The notes: generated by a model not told the origin, from the sequence alone. Positions 24,982 to 35,069 are shown, counted from the stretch's first letter. The stretch: 64,000 nucleotides of DNA from Aggregatilinea lenta (GCF_003569045.1 NZ_BFCB01000003.1:1426001-1490000), one strand, 5' to 3'. Numbers and translations are program-made.

Positions 24982-27477
24982 TCAGTCGAGTGGGTCGGTT
25001 GACAACTGTTTCTCGGTGGATAGATGCTGGACATGTTGTTGAATGTCCCATGCATAAGGATCGCGCTGCAAGATATCTTGATAAAGCGCTTCCGCCTCAT
25101 CCCATCGGTGATCAACTTCGAGACGAGCAGCGAGATCTAGCCAGGGGACATAGTCCATCTCGTTCAGCGTTGGAATACGGGCTTGCGGTAAAACATCAAG
25201 CTTATGGGTGACGTTATACACCGCCGTGATCTTCGGGGGATGATACCCTGCTCCCTGTGGGACGCTGCGCCGCAACCATGCCTCTATCGTTTCTTCACTT
25301 TCTCCCTCAGCGTCGGCTACACGCGCCAGCACGTACCACGCACGCTGATTACCGTTGCTAAAGATGACTTCGAGCGCGGCTTCGCGGGCTATGGGATCGG
25401 CGTCCTGATAAAGCATCTCTTCGGCCTGGAGGAGCAACGGATCCTTTCGGATGTAGTAGCACCGGACGCAAGGGATTGAGCTGTCTGTGGGCCACAGAGC
25501 TTCTGCTCTGTCGCGGATAGCTTGAGATGGAACGGTGCGGCTGAGATCCCGCGCCGTTTCAAAGTCGCCTGAGTAGACGGCTAGATCGAACGCGAGCGCC
25601 GGATCGTCTTTAAAATGCTGAACTGCAAGTGCCAAAATACCCGCTCGCTCAGGATACTGTGGATTAGACCAGAAGCCGGAATTAGCGATCATAGGATCAC
25701 GTTGCAGGGCCTCAAAGTAAGCGTCTTGAGCGCGATCCGATTCCCCTAGCGCTTCATGATAAACGCCAAGCTGCAACCAAAATGGGGCTGAAAACGAGTC
25801 GCGGGCAAGTGCTTCTTCTTCCGCACTCACTGCGTCCCAGGACCGTCCTGCCTGATTGTAGAGGGCAGCTAAATTGTGCCAGACAACCGGCCACATTGGC
25901 ACAAGGGCGGTGGCCTCTTCATGGGCGGTAATGGCCGGCGTTAGATACTGCTCAGGGTTCTGATAGGCCAGCACACCAAGGATATAAGCTTCTTGCACCT
26001 CGTACAGGTCCAACCAGGGATCAGAAGCTTGCGCAGCTCGGATAGCTTCCAAGGCCTTCTCGGGATCTTCCGCATCAAGGGCGAGCACGGCACGCCGTTG
26101 TGCCAGCCCACCGCGGTGAACAGGAATAAAGGCGACTTGGGCAATCAGGAGCATGCTCAAAAGGAGAGGCGCTGCACACGAGCGCCGCCCTGTTCTTCTG
26201 TTGGATGGCTGCTGAATGGGCGCGACTATATAGGCGGTCCAGATTGCGAGCACCGCGATAAACTGCAATTGAGTAAAGACGTCCACCATATTCTGAACAC
26301 CAAACGCGAGTATGGCAATCAGGACACCTTCTAGCCTGCGTTTGCGGGTGGCATTGGCTTGACGATATTGTTGCACCCATGTTTTTCCGAGGCGGATGAT
26401 CAGCCACATTACGCTTGTAAACACGATCAGTCCACCCTCGGCGAGAAGGTGGAAGACCAGATTGTGGGCATGGGGATGGTCCATATAGACTGAGCGATCC
26501 CAAATGGCATACTGATATCGCGCAATGGGAAACAGGTTGGGCCCGACACCGGAGAGAAGGTGATGACGGAAGATCTCGATAGCGCTGTACCAGAGATCCA
26601 GCCGCGCAATGTCACTGGCATCGGTGAAAAATCCCAGAACCAACAGAACAGCCATGAAACCAGCTATACATGTTCCAGCGATGAGTACTCGAGGCGCGAG
26701 CAACGGGCGCAGAACGGCTGGGAATCGGTCCCGCGTTTCTGGCTGCAGCAACCAACGGACAAGCTCCAGTCCCAAAATGGCAGCCAGAGCCATGAATCCT
26801 CCTCGCGATTGCGTAAAGACCAACACAGTGACAAAGATGCCGCTGAGTGCTCTCAGTGTCCATCGCAGGTCGCGCTGAGATGTTGTGTTTGACCAAGCCC
26901 ATACGACAGGAATAAAGATGGCCATGAACGCAGCCTCTGGATTGGGATTGAGGTTTGTCAGAGGTGGCGGTCGAGTAGGAATCGGAAAGCCCAAAATTTG
27001 AGGCCATTCTTCGAGACCTGATTTCGGTAGATTGATGTACCACAGAATAAGATTCGTGACGGCGAGGATCACATTAAAAACGACGGCGAAGAGCAGTCCT
27101 TCCATGAGCCAGCGCAGCCGTCCGCGTCGTGTCAAATCGACAAAGAAGTAGAACAACACAATTTCGATGTAGTACACCCAAAATTGCTCTAAACTGCGGC
27201 GTGGGTCCGGACTCGCGAGGGCTGCGATTGCCCATGCGATACCAAGAGCTAGAAACGGACGATCGAGCACGGTTCTCGGAAAATTACGTCCACTACGCCA
27301 GAGTCGAATAAGCCAGATACCAAGCACAAGGGTAATGCCGACTTGACTGATCGCTTTGGCCAGCGGATCGGGGCCAAAAGGCAAGCCAAACAGGACTAAA
27401 CAGACGAGCAGTAAGATTAAACCAAAACGGGCTAAAAAGCGGCGCATAGGATCACCAAGCAGACGGAACCCAATCAA
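24982..27477 (-). CDS. O-antigen ligase/polymerase domain with C-terminal TPR region
   Basis: An 831-residue protein. The first half has about a dozen membrane segments with the O-antigen ligase (Wzy_C) domain: a large outer loop with SRGGFMALA and HPHAHNLVFHLLAEGG, the usual Arg/His-containing functional regions. After residue about 450 comes a soluble tail with tetratricopeptide-like repeats (WHNLAALYNQAGRSWDAVSAEE, PFWLQLGVYHEALGESDRAQ). Such ligase-TPR fusions transfer glycan to lipid or protein acceptors, with the TPR part probably binding the acceptor. The start may be 27477 or MRRFLARFG at 27447. It heads the operon with the GT87 gene. Confidence 0.87.
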   Translation of the reverse strand: MIGFRLLGDPMRRFLARFGLILLLVCLVLFGLPFGPDPLAKAISQVGITLVLGIWLIRLWRSGRNFPRTVLDRPFLALGIAWAIAALASPDPRRSLEQFWVYYIEIVLFYFFVDLTRRGRLRWLMEGLLFAVVFNVILAVTNLILWYINLPKSGLEEWPQILGFPIPTRPPPLTNLNPNPEAAFMAIFIPVVWAWSNTTSQRDLRWTLRALSGIFVTVLVFTQSRGGFMALAAILGLELVRWLLQPETRDRFPAVLRPLLAPRVLIAGTCIAGFMAVLLVLGFFTDASDIARLDLWYSAIEIFRHHLLSGVGPNLFPIARYQYAIWDRSVYMDHPHAHNLVFHLLAEGGLIVFTSVMWLIIRLGKTWVQQYRQANATRKRRLEGVLIAILAFGVQNMVDVFTQLQFIAVLAIWTAYIVAPIQQPSNRRTGRRSCAAPLLLSMLLIAQVAFIPVHRGGLAQRRAVLALDAEDPEKALEAIRAAQASDPWLDLYEVQEAYILGVLAYQNPEQYLTPAITAHEEATALVPMWPVVWHNLAALYNQAGRSWDAVSAEEEALARDSFSAPFWLQLGVYHEALGESDRAQDAYFEALQRDPMIANSGFWSNPQYPERAGILALAVQHFKDDPALAFDLAVYSGDFETARDLSRTVPSQAIRDRAEALWPTDSSIPCVRCYYIRKDPLLLQAEEMLYQDADPIAREAALEVIFSNGNQRAWYVLARVADAEGESEETIEAWLRRSVPQGAGYHPPKITAVYNVTHKLDVLPQARIPTLNEMDYVPWLDLAARLEVDHRWDEAEALYQDILQRDPYAWDIQQHVQHLSTEKQLSTDPLD

Positions 27478-27703
27478 ATCCTATACTAACCTAGAATTGT
27501 GGAAAAGTGAAAGTCGCGAGCGCGGAGGGTAATCATTCAGCAGCACGCGGTGTATTGTAGTAGTCTAGCCACGCGGGAGAGGGAAGTTGTTAGAGTAAAC
27601 TCATAGATGGTTGAAGATAAATATCCGTTAAGATAACATAGAGGTATTGTCGGCAAGCACCAAAGAAACGGGGAAATCGAGGTAAGTAGTCAGCGGGGGA
27701 TCT

Positions 27704-29587
27704 ATGATTTCGCCACACCAACGAACACCCAGGCAGTTCGCTCGCATCAGCCCTCTTCTTGCAGCTGATCTTCTCGTTCTGCTCGCTGCGTACGTCCTCA
27801 CGCATGCTGTTCGCACCTTTGCCCCGCCACCACACATGGCTCGTGCCACCGCCTTTTTTGCAGCTGTGGCACTCTTCACCCTCGCACTGCTTTACTTATC
27901 TGGGGGGTATAATCGGATATGGTCGCGCACCAGCGGTCACGATGTTGTAGTTTTGTTTAGAGCATCGGTGATAGCGAGCTTTGTCCTGGTTGTTGCAGAC
28001 TTTGCACTCCGTCCACGGCCGCTTCCGCTGAGTGTTGTGCTGGTTGGGAACGGGCTGGGATTCTTTGGGTTTGTCGCCATTCGATATCGTTCGCGTGTAT
28101 TGAGTGGCGTGGAATGGCGATGGCGGGCCGTCTGGCATCATGAATTCCCCGAACACTCTGTGCGTGTCTTAATCGTGGGGGCGGGGGATGCGGGGCAGGT
28201 GACGGCCTGGCGCTTGAAGCATCGATCTCCGGGCAGCACCTACCAGGTTGTGGGCTTTGTGGACGACGACCCCGCCAAACAGAAGCTGTATATTGAAGGC
28301 TGTCGGGTGCTTGGAACCCGAGAGGACATCACACACCTGGTAGAAGACCAGCGAATCGACCTCATTATCTTCGCCATCCACAAAATTTCCGGCCCCGATT
28401 TCAGAACCATTCTGAGCCACTGTGAGCGCACGCGAGCCCGTATCAAGCTCGTACCGGATGTGATGGCCGCGATCGACGGCAACACGCATACCCCGCTCCT
28501 GCGTGATATCACGGCAGAAGACCTGTTGGGTCGCCAGACGATATCCTGGCATCCGAACGTAGACGCCACTCATGTATCCCATAAAGTCGTCTTGGTGACG
28601 GGGGCTGCCGGGTCAATCGGCTCGGAACTCTGCCGGCAGATGCTCACCTATGAACCCGCGAAACTCATTCTGCTGGACAATAACGAAAGCGGGCTTTACG
28701 ACCTCTTTGCCGAGCTCAGTCTCAACGCAGAGCCTGATAAGCTTGCCCTGGTCCTGGGGGATATCACCGATCGGGCCTCTTTAGAACGCCTTTTTGCTCA
28801 GTACCAGCCTCAGGTTGTGTTCCATGCCGCCGCTTACAAACATGTTCCCATGCTCGAACTCCATCCCCAGGAGTCGATTAGAGTCAATATTGGTGGCACG
28901 CTCCAGGTGGCGCAGCTCGCACAACACTATAAAGCCGAGCGGTTCGTCTTGATTTCCACGGATAAGGCTGTCAATCCATCTTGTGTGATGGGGGCGAGCA
29001 AGCGGATCTGCGAACTGCTGATGCATGCCCTTTCGGCCCAGGACCGTCCTACGCTGTTTACGGCGGTACGCTTCGGCAACGTTCTGGGCAGTCGTGGGAG
29101 CGTCGTGCCGATCTTCACACGTCAGATTGATGCAGGTGGTCCTGTGACCATCACGGACGCGGAGATGACGCGCTATTTCATGAGTATCCCCGAAGCCGTG
29201 AACCTGGTCATTCAGGCCGCCTGTGTAACGTCAGGGAATGACTTGTTCATGCTGAAGATGGGGGAGGTCGTTCGTATCGTGGACTTGGCCGAGCGCATGA
29301 TCCGGATGCATGGCTTGCGACCTTACATCGATATGCCCATTAGCTTTACGGGTGTACGATCTGGAGAGAAGCTGCATGAAGAACTGTACATGTCAGATGA
29401 GGAATTGCATGCAACAGTGCATCCGGATATCGTGCAGCTTGTGAACGACTGGAATGGCCTAGACGCGCCCGCATTTGTCGATTCGGTCTACGCTTTGCTG
29501 AAGACAGAGTGTGGCATTAGTAGCAACGTGCTAGTCCGGTTACAGGCCACGATCCAATCGGCGGAAGCAATGCTTGTTGGGCGGTAG
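27704..29587 (+). CDS. Membrane-bound NDP-sugar 4,6-dehydratase (CapD/WbpM/FlaA1-like)
   Basis: A 627-residue protein with four N-terminal membrane helices and a CoA-binding-like Rossmann domain (GAGDAGQVT near residue 160). A C-terminal short-chain dehydrogenase domain follows with the NAD-binding motif TGAAGSIGSE and the active-site region STDKAVNPSCVMGASKR, where Met replaces the usual Tyr of YxxxK, as in WbpM/PglF enzymes. These convert UDP-GlcNAc to UDP-4-keto-6-deoxy sugars for bacillosamine, QuiNAc or FucNAc. It is divergent from the ligase gene, with about 225 bases between that should hold both promoters. The gene is intact and of normal length. Confidence 0.92.
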   Translation: MISPHQRTPRQFARISPLLAADLLVLLAAYVLTHAVRTFAPPPHMARATAFFAAVALFTLALLYLSGGYNRIWSRTSGHDVVVLFRASVIASFVLVVADFALRPRPLPLSVVLVGNGLGFFGFVAIRYRSRVLSGVEWRWRAVWHHEFPEHSVRVLIVGAGDAGQVTAWRLKHRSPGSTYQVVGFVDDDPAKQKLYIEGCRVLGTREDITHLVEDQRIDLIIFAIHKISGPDFRTILSHCERTRARIKLVPDVMAAIDGNTHTPLLRDITAEDLLGRQTISWHPNVDATHVSHKVVLVTGAAGSIGSELCRQMLTYEPAKLILLDNNESGLYDLFAELSLNAEPDKLALVLGDITDRASLERLFAQYQPQVVFHAAAYKHVPMLELHPQESIRVNIGGTLQVAQLAQHYKAERFVLISTDKAVNPSCVMGASKRICELLMHALSAQDRPTLFTAVRFGNVLGSRGSVVPIFTRQIDAGGPVTITDAEMTRYFMSIPEAVNLVIQAACVTSGNDLFMLKMGEVVRIVDLAERMIRMHGLRPYIDMPISFTGVRSGEKLHEELYMSDEELHATVHPDIVQLVNDWNGLDAPAFVDSVYALLKTECGISSNVLVRLQATIQSAEAMLVGR

Positions 29588-29675
29588 TCGGTGACACGCT
29601 GCGCGTCTAACTTCGGAGCATGGTATAGTCGAGCAAAGTGGACGGCACTCTGCGAATTCGTTTTAAGGACATCCA

Positions 29676-31412
29676 ATGCGAGGCTGGATTCTGCGTTACG
29701 GAACGGCTCTCATTTGTCTCACCGTGGCGATTTGGATGTGGCTCCCAGCGCCTCGGCCCGCTGGGGGACAGGATGACGATTTACCCGCGGTTGTAGGGTT
29801 TTTATTTAACGAGCAGCGGCAACCTGTAACAGACGCTACGGTTGCTATTTTCCTTGACGGCGAAGAACAACCGACAGTGGAAACGGAAAGTTTCGAGAAC
29901 GGCCTGTGGGAGCTTGAATTACCTCGTCTGCCAGAACATTCTCTACAGATCGAAGCGCAGCATCACCACTATAAAACCTGGATCTATACCCTGGACATCA
30001 ACGACACCGCTCTAGAAAACCAGGAACGCATTCAGGCCTTGATGAGTGGGCAATCTGTGAACCTGGGCACTGTGCAACTTGACAATGATTACACGCTCGG
30101 TTTCTGGGTAACAGCCGGCACATTTTTACTGGTCTTGCTGCTCATCATCTTTGAGCGAATGGCGAACACCACCGCTGCGCTGCTTGGAACTGCGATTGTA
30201 TTTGCATCAACCTTCTTGGGCAGTAAGGTTGTGCCCGAACTCTATATATTCGACTTTGAGCGGGCGTTGACTTACATCAATTGGGAAGTCATCTTTTTAG
30301 TGTTGGGGATGATGATCGTGATCAGCGTGATCGAGAGTACGGGCTTGTTCCAGTGGCTCGCCTTTATGTCCTACCGCTGGAGTCGGGGCAGCCCTGTTTT
30401 GTTGGTGATTGTGCTGGTTATCATCACATCCCTGGCGTCCGCACTGCTGGATAATGTCACCACGATGCTGCTCATGGTCCCGATCACCCTCGAGGTTGCC
30501 GTGGCTGTCGGCTTGCCGCCCACGGCCCTACTCATAATCGAGATCATGGCCTCAAATATTGGCGGTACGAGCACCCTGATTGGCACACCGTCCAACATCC
30601 TGGTTGGCGTCTATGCCGATCTGTCGTTTAATGACTTTCTGGTTGACTTGACTTTGGGGGTGCTTCTCGCCCTGATCACGATGACGGCATTTGTGCTGTG
30701 GTACTACCGTAAAGAGTTCAGCCAAGGCAAAAAAGGCATCTCACCGAGGCTGTATGCCAAGCTAGCCGAAAATGCCACCATCAAAGATGTCACAGTCTTG
30801 CGGAAATCACTCGCAGTATTTGCCGTGACCATTGCGGCCTTTGCCGCCGGCGAGACGTTGAATATGGTTCCCGCTGTGACAGCTCTGCTCTCTGCGACGG
30901 TGATGTTGGTTTGGGTCGAGACGGATGTGGAAAGAATGTTGAGCCTGGTGGACTGGACAACCCTCGTTTTCTTCATGGCATTGTTTATGCTAGTGGGTGC
31001 CGTTCAAGAGGTAGGGCTGATGGGCACAGTTGCGAGCGCCATGGGCGAGCTCATCGGGACCAGTGTATTGATGGGTGTACTGGTCGTGGTCTTCGGGTTT
31101 GGACTGCTGTCGTTTTTCGTGGCGACGATTCCGCTCACAGCCTCAATGTTACCCGTCGTGGATTATCTCTCAGGAAATTTAGGGCTTAGCAGCAAGGTGC
31201 TCTACTACGGGCTTGCGATTGGAACCTCGTTTGGGGGGAATGCGCTGCTCATCGGCGGCGAAACGAATCTCATGACAGCAGGTGTCACCGAACGAGCGGG
31301 CTACAGGATTTCCTTCAAGCGTTTCGCCCAAGTTGGGTTGCCAGTGACCCTTCTCTCTCTTCTCGTAGGATGCATATGGCTTTTAGTCCGTTTTGAAGTG
31401 CTTGGAGGGTGA
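29676..31412 (+). CDS. SLC13/ArsB-type ion permease with N-terminal extracytoplasmic beta domain
   Basis: A 578-residue protein. A signal/anchor helix is followed by a roughly 100-residue beta-sandwich of carboxypeptidase-regulatory-like type (VVGFLFNEQRQPVTDATVAI), then about 12 membrane helices of the ion-transporter superfamily (SLC13, ArsB, NhaD). The paired motifs ALLDNVTTMLLMVPIT and GGTSTLIGTPSNILVG are the typical hairpin regions, repeated in the second half (GTSFGGNALLIGGETN). The substrate could be sodium/proton, a di-acid, sulfate or arsenite. The ATG at 29676 has an AAGGA site. It is followed after one base by a universal stress protein, so the two form an operon. Confidence 0.86.
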   Translation: MRGWILRYGTALICLTVAIWMWLPAPRPAGGQDDDLPAVVGFLFNEQRQPVTDATVAIFLDGEEQPTVETESFENGLWELELPRLPEHSLQIEAQHHHYKTWIYTLDINDTALENQERIQALMSGQSVNLGTVQLDNDYTLGFWVTAGTFLLVLLLIIFERMANTTAALLGTAIVFASTFLGSKVVPELYIFDFERALTYINWEVIFLVLGMMIVISVIESTGLFQWLAFMSYRWSRGSPVLLVIVLVIITSLASALLDNVTTMLLMVPITLEVAVAVGLPPTALLIIEIMASNIGGTSTLIGTPSNILVGVYADLSFNDFLVDLTLGVLLALITMTAFVLWYYRKEFSQGKKGISPRLYAKLAENATIKDVTVLRKSLAVFAVTIAAFAAGETLNMVPAVTALLSATVMLVWVETDVERMLSLVDWTTLVFFMALFMLVGAVQEVGLMGTVASAMGELIGTSVLMGVLVVVFGFGLLSFFVATIPLTASMLPVVDYLSGNLGLSSKVLYYGLAIGTSFGGNALLIGGETNLMTAGVTERAGYRISFKRFAQVGLPVTLLSLLVGCIWLLVRFEVLGG

Positions 31413-31413
31413 A

Positions 31414-31836
31414 ATGGACACCATCTTATGCGCGACGCGCGGTGGAGAGGAAAGCCTTCAAACACAGCGTCGGGCGATAGAGATTGCACAAGAACGGGAA
31501 GCCCAAATTGTTTTTGTTTTTGTGGCAGACGTACAGTTTTTAGAACACTACACAGCCCCCTACATTCCGGCCATGGCAGACGAAATCAAGCATATGGGCG
31601 AATTTCTGCTCTTGATGGCAGTCGAGCGCGCCGAACAGGCAGGCGTTAAAGCGGACTACATCGTGCGGTGGGGAAAACTAAAACCAACTCTGATTCAAGC
31701 TGCGAACGAATACGGCGCATCCCTGATCATATTAGGTCGTCCGGGCAACGAGAATGCCACCACTCTGGAGTACCTGGAGCAAAAGCTCCGCCCAGCCATT
31801 GAGGCTGAAGCTGGCGTCCCAACGATTTTGGTTTGA
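31414..31836 (+). CDS. Universal stress protein domain protein
   Basis: A 140-residue UspA-fold protein starting MDTILCATRGGEES at the ATG at 31414 (GGAGGG ribosome site inside the permease 3' end). The ATP-binding hallmark near the C-terminus is partly kept: LIILGRPGNENATT stands in for the G-2x-G-9x-G(S/T) pattern, so nucleotide binding is uncertain. The tight coupling with the permease suggests it regulates that transporter, as USP domains do for several ion antiporters; that is inference from context. Confidence 0.82.
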   Translation: MDTILCATRGGEESLQTQRRAIEIAQEREAQIVFVFVADVQFLEHYTAPYIPAMADEIKHMGEFLLLMAVERAEQAGVKADYIVRWGKLKPTLIQAANEYGASLIILGRPGNENATTLEYLEQKLRPAIEAEAGVPTILV

Positions 31837-32470
31837 CCTACCCAAGAAACTAGCACACTAATAGAAACAGTGGTTAGATCGAACTTAATGCATCGTTTTC
31901 ATAATTGTTACCCTTCTTAACCGTCCAAGCGCTGATCCTCCAGCCGTTACGCGATTGCCGTCATCCTCCCCCTAGCTGTGATCGTCCTTCGCCTGTGAGC
32001 CTCCTCCTGCCCCCATGAGATCGTCCGCATCGAACGACATGTGTAGCAGAGAGGTTACCCCCACGACTGCCCGTTTTTTGAAGTGTCTCGGATCCGTTGT
32101 GTTGATCGCTGCGCTGGCGCTGGCAATCGTTAGTTTTGCGTTTGTTCCCAAAGTACGCCGCCTCGAACGGTTTCCGAACGATGCTCTGCTGACTTCTGAA
32201 CGATTACCGATCGCCGTACTAATGGTGGCTTGCTAGACTGGGGTAAATGACGCTGGCATAGAACCGACGATAGAAGATGAATGGCTCACAGTACCCTGCG
32301 TTTCTACTGTAAAGCGTATACGCTCTTTGTTTTGATAAGAGTTATGGGCGTCCGCACGCTGTAGCCACTGCACTCCGCACTTCTCCTCAAGCTACAGGTC
32401 TCCTCTGGTTCGATATCTACTAGCGCCTCGCTCCGACCTCTACGGCATTTAGGAACAAGGAGAAGAGTCC
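31837..32470. other. Intergenic region with a possible relic of a hydrolase signal peptide
   Basis: About 630 bases without an intact gene. A short frame at 32015-32236 encodes ARFLKCLGSVVLIAALALAI, resembling the signal peptide of the second downstream hydrolase (LNKCLVSVALIAVLALTV), but then loses similarity. It could be the 5' relic of a third copy. The end of the region (32450-32470) carries the AAGGAG site for the next gene. Confidence 0.45.
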
Positions 32471-33691
32471 ATGTCTAGCAAAAAATGTGCGTGCGTACTC
32501 CTTTTGATCGTTACGCTAGCGATCCCCGTGCCTGCTTGCGCACAGGACGGCCCCAAGCCCGAAGCGGTGGGTTTGCGCCCCGACGCGCCGCCCTATGCGC
32601 TGCACGGTCCGTACTGGGTCGGCACGCGCGAATTCGTGATCGAACCGGACTCTGACCGCCCGCTGCCACTGACCGTGTGGTATCCAGCCGTGAGCGAGAC
32701 CCCCGAAGAGTCGCTTACCTATACGCTCGAGACACCACCCTTCTCGTTCATAGGAAAGGCGATCTCTGAAGCTGCTCCCGATGTAGATAACGGCCCTTAC
32801 CCACTGCTGGTGTATTCGCACGGTGCAGGGGTTTCACGTTACGAAGCGGTGTATCTCACCGAACACCTCGCATCGTACGGGTTTGTAGTGATGTCTGCTG
32901 ACCATACGGGCGATACCTTCGTTAACTCAGAAGAGGAAGGGGTGTTCCTGCGCAGCCACGCCACACGCCCTGTCGACATCACCCGCGTGATTGATTATGC
33001 GGACAGCGCGACGACAGCTGGCGGCTTGGAGAACCTGATCGACATGGACCATGTTGCTGTGATGGGCCATTCGTCGGGTGCATGGACTACATTTCTGGCT
33101 GGCGGGGCGCAGCGCGATTTTGGCGCTCTCAAGGTCTGGTGTGCCGACAATCCTGACGATTACTGGGTTTGTGGGACTCTGGTGGGTCAGGAAGAGACCC
33201 TTGCTGAACTACTGGGACTCGATGCGGTGCCGGAAGGGCTGTGGCCTGCCGTGGGTGACCCACGTGTAGACGCCATTATTCCTATTTCACCGGGCAATGC
33301 AACTGCCTTCGGCCCGCAGGGTCTCGCAGCCATCAAGGTGCCGGCCCTGCTCATGATTGGGGACCACGATCTGTTCCTGCCCTATGCCAGCTTTGGACCG
33401 CCCACCTATGAGGCCCTCGGCGGCGAACCCAAGGTGTTCGTCACCTTCGAGGGTGGCGACCACATGCTGTTCAGCAATGCGTGCCCTGCTGCTCCCTGGA
33501 TGGTAGAAATGGACTTGTCATTCTGGTGCTCAGACTCGGTTTGGGACATGGATCGTGCGCACGACCTGACCAACCATTTCACGACTGCGTTCCTGTTGGC
33601 GGTGCTCAAGGAGGACGCCGAAGCTGCCGCCGCGCTCGTGCCGGACGCGGTGTCGTTCCCGGGTATCACGTATGAGGCGCAAGGATTCTAG
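32471..33691 (+). CDS. Secreted alpha/beta hydrolase, PAF-acetylhydrolase/dienelactone-hydrolase-like (copy 1)
   Basis: A 406-residue protein with a signal peptide cleaved after about residue 24 (VPACAQ). The mature part opens DGPKPEAVGLRPDAPPY. The fold is that of PAF-acetylhydrolase-type esterases: an oxyanion-region SHGAG near 116-120, the nucleophile in GHSSGAW (S201), an Asp in MIGDHDLF, and a His in EGGDHMLF. It probably hydrolyses lipid or polyester esters outside the cell. A strong AGGAGAAGAG site precedes the ATG. It is duplicated directly downstream; the first and last about 40 residues of the two copies are far more alike than the middle. Confidence 0.85.
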   Translation: MSSKKCACVLLLIVTLAIPVPACAQDGPKPEAVGLRPDAPPYALHGPYWVGTREFVIEPDSDRPLPLTVWYPAVSETPEESLTYTLETPPFSFIGKAISEAAPDVDNGPYPLLVYSHGAGVSRYEAVYLTEHLASYGFVVMSADHTGDTFVNSEEEGVFLRSHATRPVDITRVIDYADSATTAGGLENLIDMDHVAVMGHSSGAWTTFLAGGAQRDFGALKVWCADNPDDYWVCGTLVGQEETLAELLGLDAVPEGLWPAVGDPRVDAIIPISPGNATAFGPQGLAAIKVPALLMIGDHDLFLPYASFGPPTYEALGGEPKVFVTFEGGDHMLFSNACPAAPWMVEMDLSFWCSDSVWDMDRAHDLTNHFTTAFLLAVLKEDAEAAAALVPDAVSFPGITYEAQGF

Positions 33692-33706
33692 TCAGCTGGT
33701 CCAGAA

Positions 33707-33739
33707 GGGCGATCACCAGTTTGCTCCTGATGATCGCCC
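33707..33739. terminator. Hairpin between the tandem hydrolase genes
   Basis: GGGCGATCA (33707-33715) and TGATCGCCC (33731-33739) form a perfect 9-bp stem, followed by CGTTTTCC. It lies between the first stop and the second ribosome site and may terminate or attenuate read-through. Confidence 0.55.
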
Positions 33740-33789
33740 AGAGGCGTTTTCCGCTCGTCCGAACGAAAAACACGACAGGAGGATATACC

Positions 33790-35058
33790 ATGAACGCGCG
33801 ATTAAACAAGTGTCTTGTGTCCGTTGCGTTGATTGCGGTACTGGCGCTGACTGTACTTCCCACAGCCTACGCACAGGACGGCCCCAAGCCGGAAGCGGTG
33901 GGTCTGCGCCCCGACGCACCGCCCTATGCGCTGCACGGCCCATATTGGGTCGGCACACAAGATTTTGTGATCGATGAGGGCGGTGAGCGCCCGCTGACCG
34001 TCACCGTGTGGTATCCGGCCCTGAACCCGGACGGTGCGGAGGAATCTATCGCATATCACATGGAAATTCAGGCCAAGCTGACTTTTGAACTGCCTGACTG
34101 GTACGAATCTATCATGCTGGGCCATGCTCTTGCGGATGCCTCGCCGGATATCGCAGAGGGCCCATATCCGTTGGTGATATTTTCTCACGGCTTTGGGGCC
34201 CACCGACACACGTATGCTTATCTGACGGAGCACCTCGCTTCGTATGGCTTTGTGGTCATTGTTCCGGATCATCTCGAAGTTTGGAATCCCGAAATGAGCG
34301 AACTTGGCGAGAGTGCCTTCGAGCGGCCTCTGGATATTCAGCAGGTGATCGCGTTTGCCGGGACGTTGGCCGCTTCAGACGGGGAATTGGCCGGACTCGT
34401 GGACATGAATCAGATTGGTGTGGCCGGTCATTCATACGGAGGCTATACCGCATTGACCGCTGGAGGAGCCCGATTCGATACGGCGGCGTTCAATGCCCGT
34501 TGCGCCGAGGCTGCACCAGGCACCGAATTTGCGACCGTGTTTTGCCCCATCATCATGCCGGCTGAAGCTGATCTGGCGGCCCTTGTCGGCCTGGATGAAG
34601 TGCCGGAAGGTTATTGGCCGTCGTGGGGCGATCCTCGGGTGAGAACCGTTGTGTCGCTAGCCGGTAGTCCACTTATTCAGGAAGACGGTCTGAAGGAAGT
34701 CACTGTGCCCCTGCTGGCTATGGTCGGATCGCTCGATACCGCAGGCGAGGGTGCGGAGGCCACCGAGTTTATCTATCAACAGGTGGGCAGCGCGACCAAG
34801 GCTCAAGTTATCTTTGCCAACGCCGAACACTACATCTTTCAGTGGAGCTGCGCGGATGCTGTGGGGTTGGCCGATTTAGGGTTCTTTCCAGTGTGTTCCG
34901 ATTCGGTCTGGGAAATGAGCCGCGCGCATGACCTGATCAACCACTTCACAACCGCTTTCCTGCTGGCAACGCTCAAGGATGACGCAGCCGCTGCCGCCGC
35001 GCTCTCGCCGGATGCGGTGTCGTTCCCTGGTATCACGTATGAAACGCAGGGATTCTAG
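33790..35058 (+). CDS. Secreted alpha/beta hydrolase, PAF-acetylhydrolase-like (copy 2)
   Basis: A 422-residue paralogue of the preceding gene. The start at 33790 is set by the AGGAGG site and by the clean signal peptide MNARLNKCLVSVALIAVLAL; the frame is open upstream but without support. The nucleophile is in GHSYGGY, the acid in MVGSLDTAGEG (moved relative to copy 1), and a His in NAEHYIF. The mature N-terminus (DGPKPEAVGLRPDAPPY) and the C-terminal end (SFPGITYE then QGF) are almost identical to copy 1, while the centre differs, suggesting duplication with altered substrate choice. A hairpin at 35070-35096 follows. Confidence 0.86.
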   Translation: MNARLNKCLVSVALIAVLALTVLPTAYAQDGPKPEAVGLRPDAPPYALHGPYWVGTQDFVIDEGGERPLTVTVWYPALNPDGAEESIAYHMEIQAKLTFELPDWYESIMLGHALADASPDIAEGPYPLVIFSHGFGAHRHTYAYLTEHLASYGFVVIVPDHLEVWNPEMSELGESAFERPLDIQQVIAFAGTLAASDGELAGLVDMNQIGVAGHSYGGYTALTAGGARFDTAAFNARCAEAAPGTEFATVFCPIIMPAEADLAALVGLDEVPEGYWPSWGDPRVRTVVSLAGSPLIQEDGLKEVTVPLLAMVGSLDTAGEGAEATEFIYQQVGSATKAQVIFANAEHYIFQWSCADAVGLADLGFFPVCSDSVWEMSRAHDLINHFTTAFLLATLKDDAAAAAALSPDAVSFPGITYETQGF

Positions 35059-35069
35059 CCCAACAAACC

